Assembly (NCBI GenBank): GCA_963969395.1
Contig: OZ017797.1
Location: 19,964,001-20,028,000, forward strand
Reading direction: 5' to 3'
Origin: Pseudoscleropodium purum
Lineage: Eukaryota > Streptophyta > Bryopsida > Hypnales > Brachytheciaceae
Length of the DNA: 64,000 nt
Below the pieces are notes generated by a model. It saw only the letters and a program-made list of their open reading frames with translations, was not told the DNA's origin and made no database searches. The translations under genes and the position numbers were made by a program. Shown piece by piece: positions 13,876 to 25,133 of this stretch; within the stretch, counting starts at the first letter, position 1, and each line of letters opens with the position of its first letter.

Positions 13876-14160
13876 CATGGTTGTCATAGTGGATAGACGT
13901 CTGGTTCGCCCGTCCGTTAGAGGTCCCGCCCGTCCGATACAATCAACACATAGTTGACTTTCTGATAATGGAAAAATAGACCACGTGGATGCCATGTGGA
14001 TTAACCGATTAAGGAACATGCTGAGCGCGGACGAGATCGTCAGGGTGCGGACGAGGTGACGTGTCATTTTGCAAAATTGCACAAGTTACAAAATTAAAGC
14101 CGTCTAGACCGTCCGTCTGTCCGGTCCGATGACCCTAACTCGCCCGTTATGACAACCATG
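13876..14160 (-). mobile_element. hAT-type MITE, copy 2 (285 bp), inverted relative to copy 1
   Basis: The reverse complement matches the element at 9119-9395 along its whole length with scattered substitutions. Ends are CATGGTTGTCATAGTGG and CGTTATGACAACCATG. The 8-bp duplication AAACAAAG at 13868-13875 and 14161-14168 is perfect. Its sequence differs from that of copy 1, showing two independent insertions rather than a duplication of the locus. The minus-strand ORF at 13840-14082 is a by-product of the element. Confidence 0.9.
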
Positions 14161-14168
14161 AAACAAAG

Positions 14169-15049
14169 TGCATGATATGCATTTTCCAGACTTGTCCACC
14201 TTCACATCATGTGCTGAGCCTGAACTCCCTGAAGTGAAGCTAGCTGCCATGTGAGTCCTACAAATCTGTCCCACACTTCAACATTCATAGACTTCAGGTT
14301 CAAATAATTTAATGCCATTCAATGAAACTAACTTACTGCACACACAAAGTCTAGAAAATGTGACAAGAAGTACGCACGTTACACTGTATCAGCAGATAAG
14401 AGCAACTGCTTGAAGCTCAGACTTCCAAAAGCACTGAATTAACAATCAACTTTTCCAACCAGAGTCCAACTTGGAGACAATCAGTAAGGTTAACCAGCCA
14501 GCCAGGTGAGGTCATATAATTTCATATCTATAGCATTTCAAGCATGGGATGATTGAATTAAATAATCTGCTGAACAGTAGCAAATGGATCATGCCTCTAC
14601 AGTCAAATTCAAGAGTCTCAGCCTCCAGTGGCACAAAATTCATTGTTTGGCATTCTATATCAGTGCTATTATATGATGCTATATGTACTGTAACATTTCC
14701 AATGATTAGTAGAGAACAAAATGCATCTGAACAATCATTCAAAAGTTCCAGCCTGTCTAATTAATAGGTGTCCATGTATGTATCATTGTACTAGGTGACC
14801 ATTAACTTCTGAACTATACATCTCATCTGAAGCTCCACTGCTCCACAGGCATAGTAAGTTAGCACTTGCTACCTTTGTCCACCATACCCATAATTTCATT
14901 TGTAGCTAACAAAATAACAGTTATTATCATGCAAAATTTGCTGGAACTGGTAACATCAACCAAGCTCTTGGAGCCACCTTATAGAAGTAACTTAACAAAG
15001 CAAAGAAACGGCAACAATTGACTTCCATGTGTCAAAGAGAGTAAAAAGA
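14169..15049. other. intergenic stretch downstream of the GRAS gene
   Basis: Moderate GC, unique-looking sequence, no recognisable gene. Short ORFs at 14512-14764 lie on both strands of the same stretch and are unsupported. Confidence 0.4.
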
Positions 15050-15217
15050 GTCATATTCATTAAAATGGAAAAAAATTCAAGAAACAGGCACACTGTTGGC
15101 CCATTTCTAGCCACCCACCTGTGTGAAACCTCAGCTCTAACACCTATTCTTGTTTTTAGAGTCTTGGATGTCACAATTATGTGGTGCTCTGAAATACGCC
15201 ATTTTAATGAATATGAC
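15050..15217. repeat. inverted-repeat element with 19-bp arms (168 bp)
   Basis: GTCATATTCATTAAAATGG at 15050-15068 is perfectly inverted as CCATTTTAATGAATATGAC at 15199-15217. The 130-bp interior is unrelated single-copy sequence. No adjacent target-site duplication is clear, although GTAAA occurs a few bases outside each end. It could be a small MITE with eroded duplication or a stem-loop-forming sequence. It lies about 500 bp beyond the stop codon of the GRAS gene. Confidence 0.6.
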
Positions 15218-15727
15218 CGTAAACCTAAATCTCAACACTCGGGCTCTTTCATTCCAGTGAGTGTAAGATAAAACCTGTACTGCAGCAGTGCCCCCCTACA
15301 GTTCCAAGGCTTCCATTCTTCTCAAAACTTCTGAGTCGTAGTAAGGTCTCGATGGGACACTTATAATTTTGACTTCGTGAAGTTTTGCCAAGAATGAAAG
15401 CTAGACTAGACTGCAGGGCACTGACTACTCTCCTCTATTTTTTCATTCATTAATTAATTAATTTAGTGACAATAATTGAATTCAGTACCCACCTAGTCAC
15501 CTACTTGGAGTCTGTCGATCTGTCTGTCGGACTGTCTGTCTGCAATTGCGTACTAATTCAACTACCTGTCAGTTACTTTGCTAAAAATGAGACTACTAAC
15601 GTTCGTTCAATACCTTTCCATTTGATCGAAAGTGTAAAATAATGTGAACCTGATATATATGCTGCCAGCATATATTTGTGGGACGGGGTCCGTTACATAT
15701 GAACTTCCAGGATGCATGGTTGCAAGT

Positions 15728-18700
15728 TCACGTTTCCGGTGACGGGTTGGCGATGGGCTTCCAAGCAGTAGCACACAGCACCACCTGCTCTTTCCATGTG
15801 AGGTACAGTCTGTTTTCGTTGATGCTAAGTCCCCACCCCTCTTTGTATCTGCACAGGTTCAAACCAATTGAACCTTCAGTTTTCATTTCAATTCCTTACA
15901 CAATTGTATATAAGTACGAACAAGTTCAGGTTAATCCGATCGAGACAGTGTACTTGCAACCACACGTATGACAGTAACATTCTACGAACAAGTTTCAGGT
16001 TAAACCGATGTATGTGCAATCACACTTTTGATTGGAATTGGAAGAAGTTAGAAAATAAATACATTTACGTCTAGATTCTTCCAGCTCAAGTCATAAATTA
16101 TTTGACCTAAGGAGCTGCAGATCTACATTCCTGCAGCTCTAGCAAGCTCTCTCAGACGTTAAGCTAGAGGCAAATAATGTATACATCATCACTGTACAAG
16201 TACAGAGTGGATCGATCATACTAGTAACTCACGTACTGCTATCGATATCTTCGAGCTCAGGTTCAATACAGTGTACGTACCCGTGCGCAGATATACGCAA
16301 GACAGTACAGTGTAACGTGCACTTAATTAATCGCGTGAAGCCGTGAACTACTATTGAAGATGGAAGCTAGCTAAGGTAGCTAGTACCACCCTTCGAATCC
16401 CGAAACTGGTACAATTCAGTATTAAAAAAACATGCTCTGAACCCACACCCGTTGTCCAATTAAAATAACAGGGAATATATATAATATACGAGCCAATGAT
16501 TTAATATTGATTTAACTAATTAATGCGGATATGATTGGGTCACAGGCGTATCACATTGAATTCCCTGTGTGAAAAATCTACCTAATGGCTACATGGTCCC
16601 ACGCTTTGTGCGTGCACCCTAGCCTTCACATCCCGACACTGATCGATCTAATTAGTATGTCATTCAGTATTTTTAAAACATGCTCGATCTGAACTTAACC
16701 AACAACGTACCCATTAGCAAATTAATTAAGATAACATTCAGAAACAAGGATCGAATATTCAACATTATTTAGCCAAGAATATAATACTTATTATTAATTA
16801 TCGTAACGGTTATAACAGAGAAAAGTCCTGAAGCTTGTCAGACCTCTTGAGAAGTGCCCGGACGTCGTCCACAACGTCGTCGCTGAAGTTGCACGACAAG
16901 AACCCTCTCCGTCGCAGCCTCTCCTCCCACTGCAAGCCTTTCTGCTGCCGCTCCACATTCTCGGGCACTTCACAAGCCACGAAGCTGACGGCTTTTCTTG
17001 CCCACATCCGCTCCAACAAGAGCCTCACAGAGCTAGTCCTGGTGAAGCCCTCGTCCAGGGAGTCGAACAGGAGGGTGTACAAACGCAGACCTTCGCAGAA
17101 GGAAGTCAGGAAGTTCGGTGAAACCAGGTCCATCTCTTCTTCCACTACGACCAGGATCTGCATGCATGGGAGTACATACAGATCGAACATCAATTTCGTT
17201 ACATTGGAGAGATTAATTCTAGCTAGTGTCGAAAGTTGTGACGACATGCATTTATCGTCACCAGTCAAGGTCTAATTTCAGTCAAGAAACTAAGCTAGAC
17301 AGGCATGGATTTACGTCACAGGCCGGCCGCGTCCCGAAGTAGTGGAATACCGCCAATATATACCAATTAGCAAAATTGACGTTGCATGCATGCGGGTAGG
17401 TCAACATCTTATATGATGTCAATGATGATTGATTCCAGACTGAGACTCTGCACTGGCTCCTGCGCTTTTCTCAGTCCCAGATGAGAGTGCCATTTTTTGC
17501 TGGTAGATGACCTGTATGATTGATTGGCGGAGAATCTAGATGGGGACTAGTGTCCACAGGCCTGGGGAGGTGCGAGCGACGACAAGGGGATCCATGTTAC
17601 ACTGACAGACGTGAGTATCGAGGTAGAGAAGAGGAGGGACATGTGTTTGCATTTGCCTGGACGTACAGCAGAGAACACACCACACTAGCAGAAGTTCACC
17701 ACATGAAAGATGGGGGTAGGATGTCAGTACTCTGAGCATTGATGACTTTTAGCTAGCGTGTGTCGTTTAGCTCGATCACACTGCTCCAAAGTGCCATGCA
17801 CAGAAAACTTTGGTGTCATTCTTACGGTGTCATTGTTTTCATTCAATCTTTTAACTAGAGAATCGGAGAGGCTTGAACCAAGTATGTCAATCATATATTC
17901 ACCCCAGGCAGGATAAATCTACAATTGCGCTCCTTGCTACACTCAGCTAGTTAGTCGATCTGTTTCAGAGTCCAATCAAGCTTGTGCATATTCAACATAG
18001 AGCACATTCGCCAATTAAAATAGCTATGTGCAAGCTCGCATGATCACTACCACGCGTACCAGCTGCTAGCTAATCCTTGTCAGAAAATCAACTTTCAACA
18101 TGCTAGGGTAAGTAACAGTTGCAACGCATATCCTATGTCCTTATGGCATGTTAGATATTATTTCGTAAGACTAGTAAAAGTACTCCAACATTCAAGCGGG
18201 TGTAAGGCTTATTTATCCTACGTCGGACTGTTAGCTTGTAACCGACCAGAGCAGAAAGAGCAAACGACTAAATGATGTTCTGCCGCATGAAAAGTGGAGG
18301 TCGACGCGCAAACATACAGCTGCAACTGATTGCGTTCCAGATGATGAACTTGAAAGAAAGAACAATGCAAGTGAACCGAGTACAGCATTAAAAACGTGAG
18401 CGTTACTCACCTTCGGATTGGAATTCCGAAACGTACAGAGAAGACGATCACGCGGACTATATTGTTCCCCATCGGCCACCACCTCCGACACGTGATGCAG
18501 CGTGTGGTTGCAAGCGATGGCCAGGACTTCGTCTGGACGCAGCTCCAGCTCGGCGAGCTCCAGCTTGTCCAATCGATCCTGCGGCTGGTGCAGGACGCTG
18601 AACTCGAAGGGGACGCCCATGAGGCGCGCGAACCGCTCCAGGCGCGTCATGACCTGCTTCATCACGTGGAGCGCGCTCTCTTCCGGAGAAATTACGATAG

Positions 18701-19958
18701 TGGTCAGACGCAGGTGAGGAGTGCCGTCCGCCCGGGTGGCGAGAGCTTCCAGGAGGGTTGGCCATTGTGTGCAGTAAGTGCTGCTCATGTCCACGACGTG
18801 GATCTTCATCTCACCCTCGAAAGCCTCCATCAGGGAGGCGTTTCCTGCTACATGACCAAATGTTGTCCATGGACTGGCCTCCTGAAAAATCATATCACAG
18901 CCCTTGTCAACAATCCCTAGTTGCGAAGTCAAGTCCAAATGAATGCCTCTGTTACAAGGAAAAAAAATATGCAATACTATACTTGATGAATATGTTGATA
19001 GTGCGGACTTCTTCAATCCACGATCCGTACTATTCTTTGCCAGGCATCAACTAATTAACAAGTCAAGTCCCAGTCATGCATAGTAATCAATCACTGCAAT
19101 CAAGAGCAACTTGGGAAAAGACAACTCTAGTACACTGTTTACAACTTCCGTATTTCAAATATATCCGAGACTGAGGTTTCAGCTCAAGGAGACAGGATGT
19201 TGAAAGAGAACAGAAACTAGCGAAAAAGCAGTAATTACAGAAAAATGAACCGCCTTGTAGAACCATGCTCCCAAATGAATGTCTGATCAGAGATACATAC
19301 AGCATGAGTGAGTGAGGGATTACATTTTCTGTACCTGATAATCGAGGATCATTTTACGCAGCGTGTCAAATGTGTACGTTTTCTCCGCCGCAACTGAAAG
19401 AATACGGTGGCAGCTAACTCCCGTTCCCGTGACGCGACAGAACAACGCTTGCAGAAAACAAGCAGACAACCTCTGATCAGCATCCCCATACGGCGAGCTA
19501 ATCTCATTCAACACCCACATCAGGTTCTTCACACGTCCCGCATCGCTCACAGTCACCGCTTTTGCACATTCCACGAGCAGATTCGCAACCCACTGCGACT
19601 GAGCTCCAGCTCCACTCCCGCTATTACTCGGCCTGCTGTGGAAAGCATGCTGCGGACACGCGTAACCTCCAAATTCAGCCAGCATGTTGCCATCAATGTC
19701 GGCCCTCGCCGCACGCACTTTCTCCGGACTCGAGTACTGCCAGTCTTGCGGATCCCTGTCGGAATGGTGCTGGAGCCGAAAGAGAGGGAAGGATTCGGAG
19801 TAGAGATGTCGTTGTTCTTCGGAGCTTGGTGGCGGGAAAGTACTGGAGGTCGAAGCTCCTGCTTCGCTGAACAGGCCTGGGCCTTCATTGCTGGTGTGGA
19901 GGCCACTGACGGGCTCGCTTGGAGGATACTCGGCGTATTTCGCCAGAAGCTTGTCCAT
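15728..19958 (-). CDS. SHR: SHORT-ROOT-like GRAS transcription regulator, 4 exons
   Basis: Nuclear GRAS-family regulator; in angiosperms SHR moves between cells and sets root and bundle-sheath patterning with SCARECROW. Exons in reading order: 19958-19335, 18881-18411, 17157-16844, 15848-15728, giving 509 residues. Visible in order: a Ser/Pro-rich variable N-terminus (1-118), LHRI from WVANLLVECAKAV (~123), SSPYGD and TFDTLRKMILDYQ, SPWTTFGHVAGN, the VHIID-type core IHVVDMSSTYCTQWPTLLEA (~235-255), LHRII with SPRDRLLCTFRN, VVVEEEMDLV, the PFYRE region ending in VACEVPENVERR-like sequence, and SAW motif LYLTWKEQVVLCATAWKP (~484-501). SSTYCTQWPTLLEALATR points to the SHR subfamily rather than SCR or DELLA. 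Exon 3 would read into a stop near 16810, but donor gtctga at 16843 and acceptor tgtgcag before 15848 restore the frame as ALLK-R-YKEGWGLSI. The ATG at 19958 is the first in its frame; the same frame is open for 17 more codons upstream without an ATG, so the true N-terminus is uncertain. Confidence 0.93.
15916..16031. repeat. 68-bp imperfect tandem duplication in GRAS intron 3
   Basis: ACGAACAAGTTCAGGTTAA at 15916 recurs with one added T at 15984, followed in both cases by CCGAT and a GTGCAA/TTGCAAC-type segment. It lies inside intron 3, about 70 bp from the acceptor of the last exon. Confidence 0.6.
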
Positions 19959-19966
19959 GACCTGAA

Positions 19967-20185
19967 TCAGAAACTCGCAATGGTGCTGCTCGAGGCTTTT
20001 ATCGGAGCTTCTGGTTGATTAGGGTGCCAAATTGTGAGGTTCGGGACAAAGAGTTGGGACTCACTTTCTCTTGGGGCTTTTGGAGGCGAGAACTCGCCGT
20101 GGAGAACTCGCCCGGGCTTGGTGAACTCGCCGTCCTCCAAGCTGGGGTAAACTTGTGGTACTTGGAGGAATTCGAGAGCGCTCAT
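19967..20185 (-). promoter_or_regulatory. 72-codon upstream ORF in the GRAS leader
   Basis: An ORF starting MSALEFLQVPQVYPSLED ends with TGA only 8 bases before the GRAS start codon at 19958, in a different frame. Its composition is more protein-like than its AT-rich surroundings. It may be (a) a regulatory upstream ORF, (b) the true N-terminus joined by splicing, or (c) part of the protein separated by a one- or two-base sequence error. No clean donor-acceptor pair joins the two frames by eye, so I cannot choose between these. Confidence 0.4.
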
Positions 20186-21216
20186 CCTGAGCTAGCACTG
20201 AGTTACTGGAACTCGTGCTTCGATCAACTTTGATGGTGCAGACAGAGCGGCAGGCCGTCTGGAAATTGGGTTAGAAGCTAGCGCGAGCTTCAGGCAACCC
20301 TTGATGTCCGTGGCAATCAATGAAATGTACAGCGGATGCATCAATTCATGCTACCCTAGCTTGGGTTTCAATCTCTAGCTTCCGGTTCCTTCCTCTTGAA
20401 ATGAGAGAATCGAACATGTTCGTAATCTAGTTTCCCTTGCGCAACTGGAGTCTTTCATTCTTCTTCGCAAGGAGATCGATGGCGTGAGGGTTTCCCTTAC
20501 GTAGGAGAACACTCGCTGCATATGCAACTGCCATAATTGCGGCTAGTTTTGGCCCCGGAAACTAGTTGGTCCTGTATTGTAACAACCCGACAAGTATCCC
20601 CTTAGTCTTAGGTACTACTAATGAAGGCGGAATTTCAACCGATCGACGGAGCTGAAGCTAGCCTCTCTTCCCACTACTGTATTGCTCGCTCGTCACTTCA
20701 CTTCACGTCCTTTTCTACCGCACATGATTGAGCGCACTCAGGAATTCTTCGAACCTCGACAAGCCTGTGACCTAGCTACTTTGTCCCAGACTGTGACCTA
20801 CTTCTCCGTCACCGAATAACCACAACAACTGGAGGTCCAATCTCGCCCTAGCTATCAAGATTTCCAGTTCGAATAGGTTCGCTCGCACTGCTCAACCACA
20901 CGCACTTCTACCTAATCTCCCGTGACCCTGCATGACGACACCTCAAAACACGTACGAAAGAGGAACCAGGAAGGTTTAGCAACGAGCTACAGCGCATCTG
21001 CAACTAGCCCTTACTTTACAGACGCCGAAGCAACTGACGTGGTGAAACTCCTGGGGCTTGTCCAAGCTCCAGCAGCGAAACTCACGGTGACGACCCAGTA
21101 GCCTCTTCTGCTTAGAAGGAGGCGAGGCTCTACCCATCGCCCCACCTAGGTCTGCCTGGCCTCCTCCGGCACCGGCAACTCTGCACCGTGCTTGCCTGTC
21201 CGGAGTATGATATTTA

Positions 21217-21223
21217 ATTTATA
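21217..21223 (-). promoter_or_regulatory. possible TATA box of the GRAS gene
   Basis: Read on the minus strand the sequence is GGTATAAATTAAATA, following a GC-rich stretch (cccgc). It is a good TATA match but 1.26 kb from the start codon, so assignment depends on a long leader or a leader intron. Confidence 0.25.
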
Positions 21224-21650
21224 CCGCGGGCTTAGATCATGGTGGTCGCCTCCTCCCGGCCTCTGCTACACAACGCACCATGCGGCCTCGGGCCATGAGC
21301 CGCATATGCTGCAATCGGTATAACTGCACTTGCTTGCTTGCTTAAGTTCCCTCTCGAATCCCCAAATCCCCAAACTCAAATCCCTGAACGAGCAACGCTG
21401 CTCCTGCAGGCACAGACAGGAACTGCTGGTCCTGCTGCTGCCCAGGTTCTGTACAGGAAAGCAGGCACCACTACTGTGACTTAGCGGGAGTCTGCACTCG
21501 CGGTCAGCACTCTCATCAAGCCTACAGCTACTCGGTCTCTGCCAATATTGTCTGTGAAATGTAGAGGGTTTGAAGATTTTAGAGCATAGGGTGACATACG
21601 GTAATGGCAATCATCGGTGGACAAGTTACCTGCCTAGCTGATTGACATAC

Positions 21651-21674
21651 ATATATATATATATATATATATAT
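21651..21674. repeat. (AT)12 microsatellite
   Basis: An uninterrupted AT dinucleotide run in the upstream region of the GRAS gene. Likely polymorphic in length. Confidence 0.95.
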
Positions 21675-22700
21675 GCTTTACATTTATATTTGTATATTTG
21701 CACAATCATGTATATATCATGTGTCGTTTCGTTCGACCAGACCGCCACGAGTTCGATCAGTATGTGCCAGCTTGCTTAGATTTGGCCAATCAGTTTGGTA
21801 CTAAGTCAAGTTCGCAAGCTCGAGGGCTGACTGTTAAATAATCACATACTGCCCGGAGGATCTTGGGATTTACATGAGACACTGAGCGGATGTTTTAATC
21901 GGGGTTTTAACCCAAGTTTCATATAATTGATTTCAGCTCCAGGCTAATTAATCCGATCGATACAGTCAACCCCCATGATACGTATATAGACTATTTTAGT
22001 TCCTTTGTTATCCCCTCCAATTACTGTAAAGTATAGGGTCATTCGACTCCCTAACCTGCTGGTATGTACGATATTTTCCAAAAGAAACCTTCATTCACTA
22101 GAGTTCCTCCTCTTCCTCATGTACGTTAGGGCTCCGACCTAAACTTTTTATTCCCAAGGAATTAATTAAGCGGTTATAATTAGTCCGGGTTTTACTGTGG
22201 ACGATGGATCCTACGTATGAATTGGTATGTGATGTAGACCGTATTCATTTGATGAATTGATGGCGTGCACGCACATTGACTTACTGAGGCGGCTACGAGG
22301 CATTCGAGTTCGTCTCTTGATAGTTCCGGAGAGGGCATGTAGTTTGATGCCGCGCGCAGTAAATTAAAGATTGAATTGCAATCGTTGGTTTCAAAAACTT
22401 AAGGCTTCACTTCACTTCACTCACTCATTGATCTCGATGGAGACCTTGTAACTTAGCTAGGGTCCGACCTCCTTCGCGGGCCTACGTGAACAGCTAACTG
22501 CAGAACAATGATGGAATGATTGGTAGATTCTACTGTGGCGTCAGGGTTCTGCAGGCCGGAGGGAGTCAGCTAGCTACACTGCCGGCTGGGGGAAACGAGT
22601 CAGCTAACATAGCCCGGCCTACTGTAAGCTCTGTTGAATGACTGACTTGAACAACTATGATATACCTTACCTTAGTTCACCTTTTTGTTGAGCTCTTTTT

Positions 22701-23282
22701 TAAATGTTTTAAAAAAAACCAAATAATAACTGTCACTAGCTAGTGAGGATAATTGGGCCTTGAGCCTATGACAGTATGACGTCGAGCTAGAGGTCGACGG
22801 ACAGGACGTCAGTGACGCTGAGACCAAGTGCACCTGGAGAACGTAACGTAGCCTGACAGAGGACTACATGCCTTGTCTCAGAGTGTTTTATATCATTTAT
22901 TTTCAGTGCACCATGCCACAGAGAGCTATCTTCTCTGGAACCAATATGTGATGAAGCCTCTTTACATCCACAAGTATGAATTCTATCATGTAAAATGCAA
23001 ATGAAACTTTGAGTTTTTTGTAGAAAATTGTATACATCCATACAAAATAGAATGACATCATTCCAAGGTTTTTCATATGCTACAGCAAATTAATATGGCA
23101 ATTTCACCCTGTGAGGAAGGAGGAATGCTTCGACACACAACTTATTCCCTCCAAAGAATCTGATCACTTTAGTTTGAGCAAATTTTCACTCAAGAAATAA
23201 ATCCCAGTGCCACTCTGAATGAGCCTGAAATGGGCTTGAGCCTCGAAGGATGTAATGTGCACAGTTACTAAGGTATCCTCAC
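22701..23282. other. intergenic stretch
   Basis: Transition from the GC-richer GRAS upstream region to AT-rich repeat territory. No gene seen. The minus-strand ORF at 22787-23041 is unsupported. Confidence 0.4.
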
Positions 23283-23286
23283 TTAA

Positions 23287-24240
23287 CCCCTAAATGCCCA
23301 AAACTGCATTTTTTGGCAACATAGAAATTTTGGGCAGCTCATTACAAATGGAGTTTTTATTTTTTTTCGCTGAAATTTTAATACAACTTGTGTCCGAGAA
23401 GTAGCTTTAAGGCCCAACAATTTTCAAAAGTTTTGATTTCATGGTTAAAAAGTTATGGTATGATATTTACTTTTATATGCTCGATAGGCAATCCGAGCAG
23501 CAAAAAAAACTTCTTTAAAAATCTTTTTTTTTTTAAATTAAAATTTGAAATAATGAAATTGGTTCTTTTGATTTTTTATATACTTGGATAGCTTTGAATC
23601 ATTCCATTTTGATCAATGAGTCAAAAGTTATGAGGAAAATTAGTTTGTGGGAGTTCGTGGGTCGTTATAGAATCCCTACTCTAAAATAAACTTTGAAGTC
23701 CTTTATTTAACTTAATTTTCAATATTTTTAGAAATAAATAAAAAATTTGAGTGTAGATTGTTTATTACAACATTACAACCACTGGATTGGCATTTTTCAA
23801 TTCCATAAATAAATTGTTAACAATTTAGTATTTTAAATCATTCTCTACTCCTTTCTACTTACTATTTTTTTCCCATATGTTGTATGATTCCAAATGATGT
23901 GAAATTTTTCAAGCATATAGCCAACTTGACTTAAAACATGAATTCAAAGGGTAACCACCATTTTGGACATTTTTTCATATAAATGTAACCTTTTGAAACG
24001 CAACTACCTGGATTTTTACAAGGCCCAAAAAAGAAAACTTGTCACTTCAAATGCTAATATCTTGCAATCTACATGGTGAATTTTTTTTTAAAAAATTCCA
24101 CATGCTCTCTAACAAGCTTACTACAAGATCCTATAGTTACATGTGTCCAAAAATGTTTTTCATTTCAAATTTGGTGCTTCTATTAAAAATGACAGTTTTG
24201 GAGTGTTTTTGGTGAAAACATAGTCTCCAACCTTTAGAGG
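23287..24240 (+). mobile_element. TTAA-flanked non-autonomous element, copy 1 (954 bp)
   Basis: Starts CCCCTAAATG after TTAA (23283-23286) and ends CCTTTAGAGG before TTAA (24241-24244). Bases outside TTAA are not repeated, so TTAA itself looks like the target duplication. The interior is AT-rich and non-coding, with landmarks shared by other copies: TTTTTTGGCAACATAG near the left end, a GTAGCTTTAAGGC block, TTTATTACAACATTACAACC in the middle, and TTTTTGGTGAAAA near the right end. Close copies lie at 30726-31670 and 46639-47548. Confidence 0.78.
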
Positions 24241-24680
24241 TTAAAGCAAATTTCTTTTCTTTTCTTTTTTGTCTCTGAACACAAATTAGGAGAAGTATCA
24301 TGTGCTCTAAGATGTTAGCAAATGAAAGTGAAAGTCAATGCAATTGGTTTGAGAATTTTAAAAGACTATATGGATAAATTACAAATTTTCAAAGTTAAAT
24401 TCATAAGGACACCTTCTATTAACACTAAAATATCCTTAATCTAACATCCTTGAATATGAAATGTTTCAACCTTCATTGGATTTGTGACTTATATCAAGAA
24501 ATTCTTCATCTCCTATTATTGACTTAAAGAAAATAATATGTTGAAATTAGGTCACTACATGGGCTTGAATTACTACTACTTTAGTTGTAACTAACGTGTG
24601 GTGTTGTAGAAAGGTATAAGCTTAACTTACCTATCTGGATACCTAAATTTCTTAAACACCACCATCTCTATTCACATATA

Positions 24681-25133
24681 TGGGGGTCAAGTCCTTTCGT
24701 ATCACCCTTCCATTCTAGTAGTATAGGATGGTCTAATTTCACTTTGCTGGAGATGAGCAATGATTAATTATGGCATAGTTCTCAATATAGTAGTGGCACA
24801 TTCTAATTGTCTCCAAGACTCTCAATATTGCAACTAGCCCTTAGTCAGAAATAGAGAAGTCTATAACACCAATGTAGGAGGAATAAAATCTTCAACTAAA
24901 AAATTCATAGTAATTACATTTTGAGAACTAAAATTATGGAATCATAAAATATAATTATTATGGAATATAATAATGGAATCATGAAAATATAATCATAAAA
25001 ATATAATTACTATGGAAAATTATGAAATCCTTCCAAACTTTATTTCTGTACGTGGGAAAATTTCTGTACTTAGAAAATCCATGCTCTATATATGTGTAAT
25101 TCTTTAAGTGGTCAAGAAGAGGTCGGGTTCCCC
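24681..25133 (+). mobile_element. TA-flanked MITE family 2, copy B (~453 bp, diverged)
   Basis: Internal similarity to 12555-12943 is clear: GGAGATGAGCAATGATTAAT, CTCAATATTGCAACTA, AGTCAGAAATAGA, GAAATCCTTCCAAA and GTGGGAAAATT occur in the same order. Ends are degenerate (GGGGGTCAAGTCC and GGTCGGGTTCCCC). Extra length comes from a local AAAATATAATxAT duplication at about 24935-25015. Confidence 0.6.

Larger units (their letters stand above)
20186..22700. other. leader/promoter side of the GRAS gene
   Basis: GC-richer than the flanking repeats, with no recognised coding exon. A minus-strand ORF of 114 codons at 21266-21610 is Ser/Cys-rich and matches no family. A minus-strand TATA-like motif (TATAAATTAAATA) ends near 21223. 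If it is the core promoter, the leader would be about 1.2 kb long. Everything here beyond the sequence motifs is inference. Confidence 0.35.

Noticed and set aside
13840..14082. 80-codon minus-strand ORF
   Set aside because: Falls almost entirely inside the non-coding hAT MITE.
16810..16844. SHORT-ROOT-like protein truncated before the SAW motif
   Set aside because: A downstream exon at 15728-15848 supplies the missing motif in perfect phase, so the stop lies in an intron.
18396..18920. 174-codon plus-strand ORF, and similar plus-strand ORFs at 19407-20018 and 16835-17275
   Set aside because: They are antisense reflections of the GC-rich GRAS exons; the minus-strand readings carry all conserved GRAS motifs.
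21266..21610. 114-codon minus-strand ORF in the GRAS upstream region
   Set aside because: Ser/Cys-rich reading of pyrimidine-biased leader sequence with no known domain; may be upstream-ORF noise.
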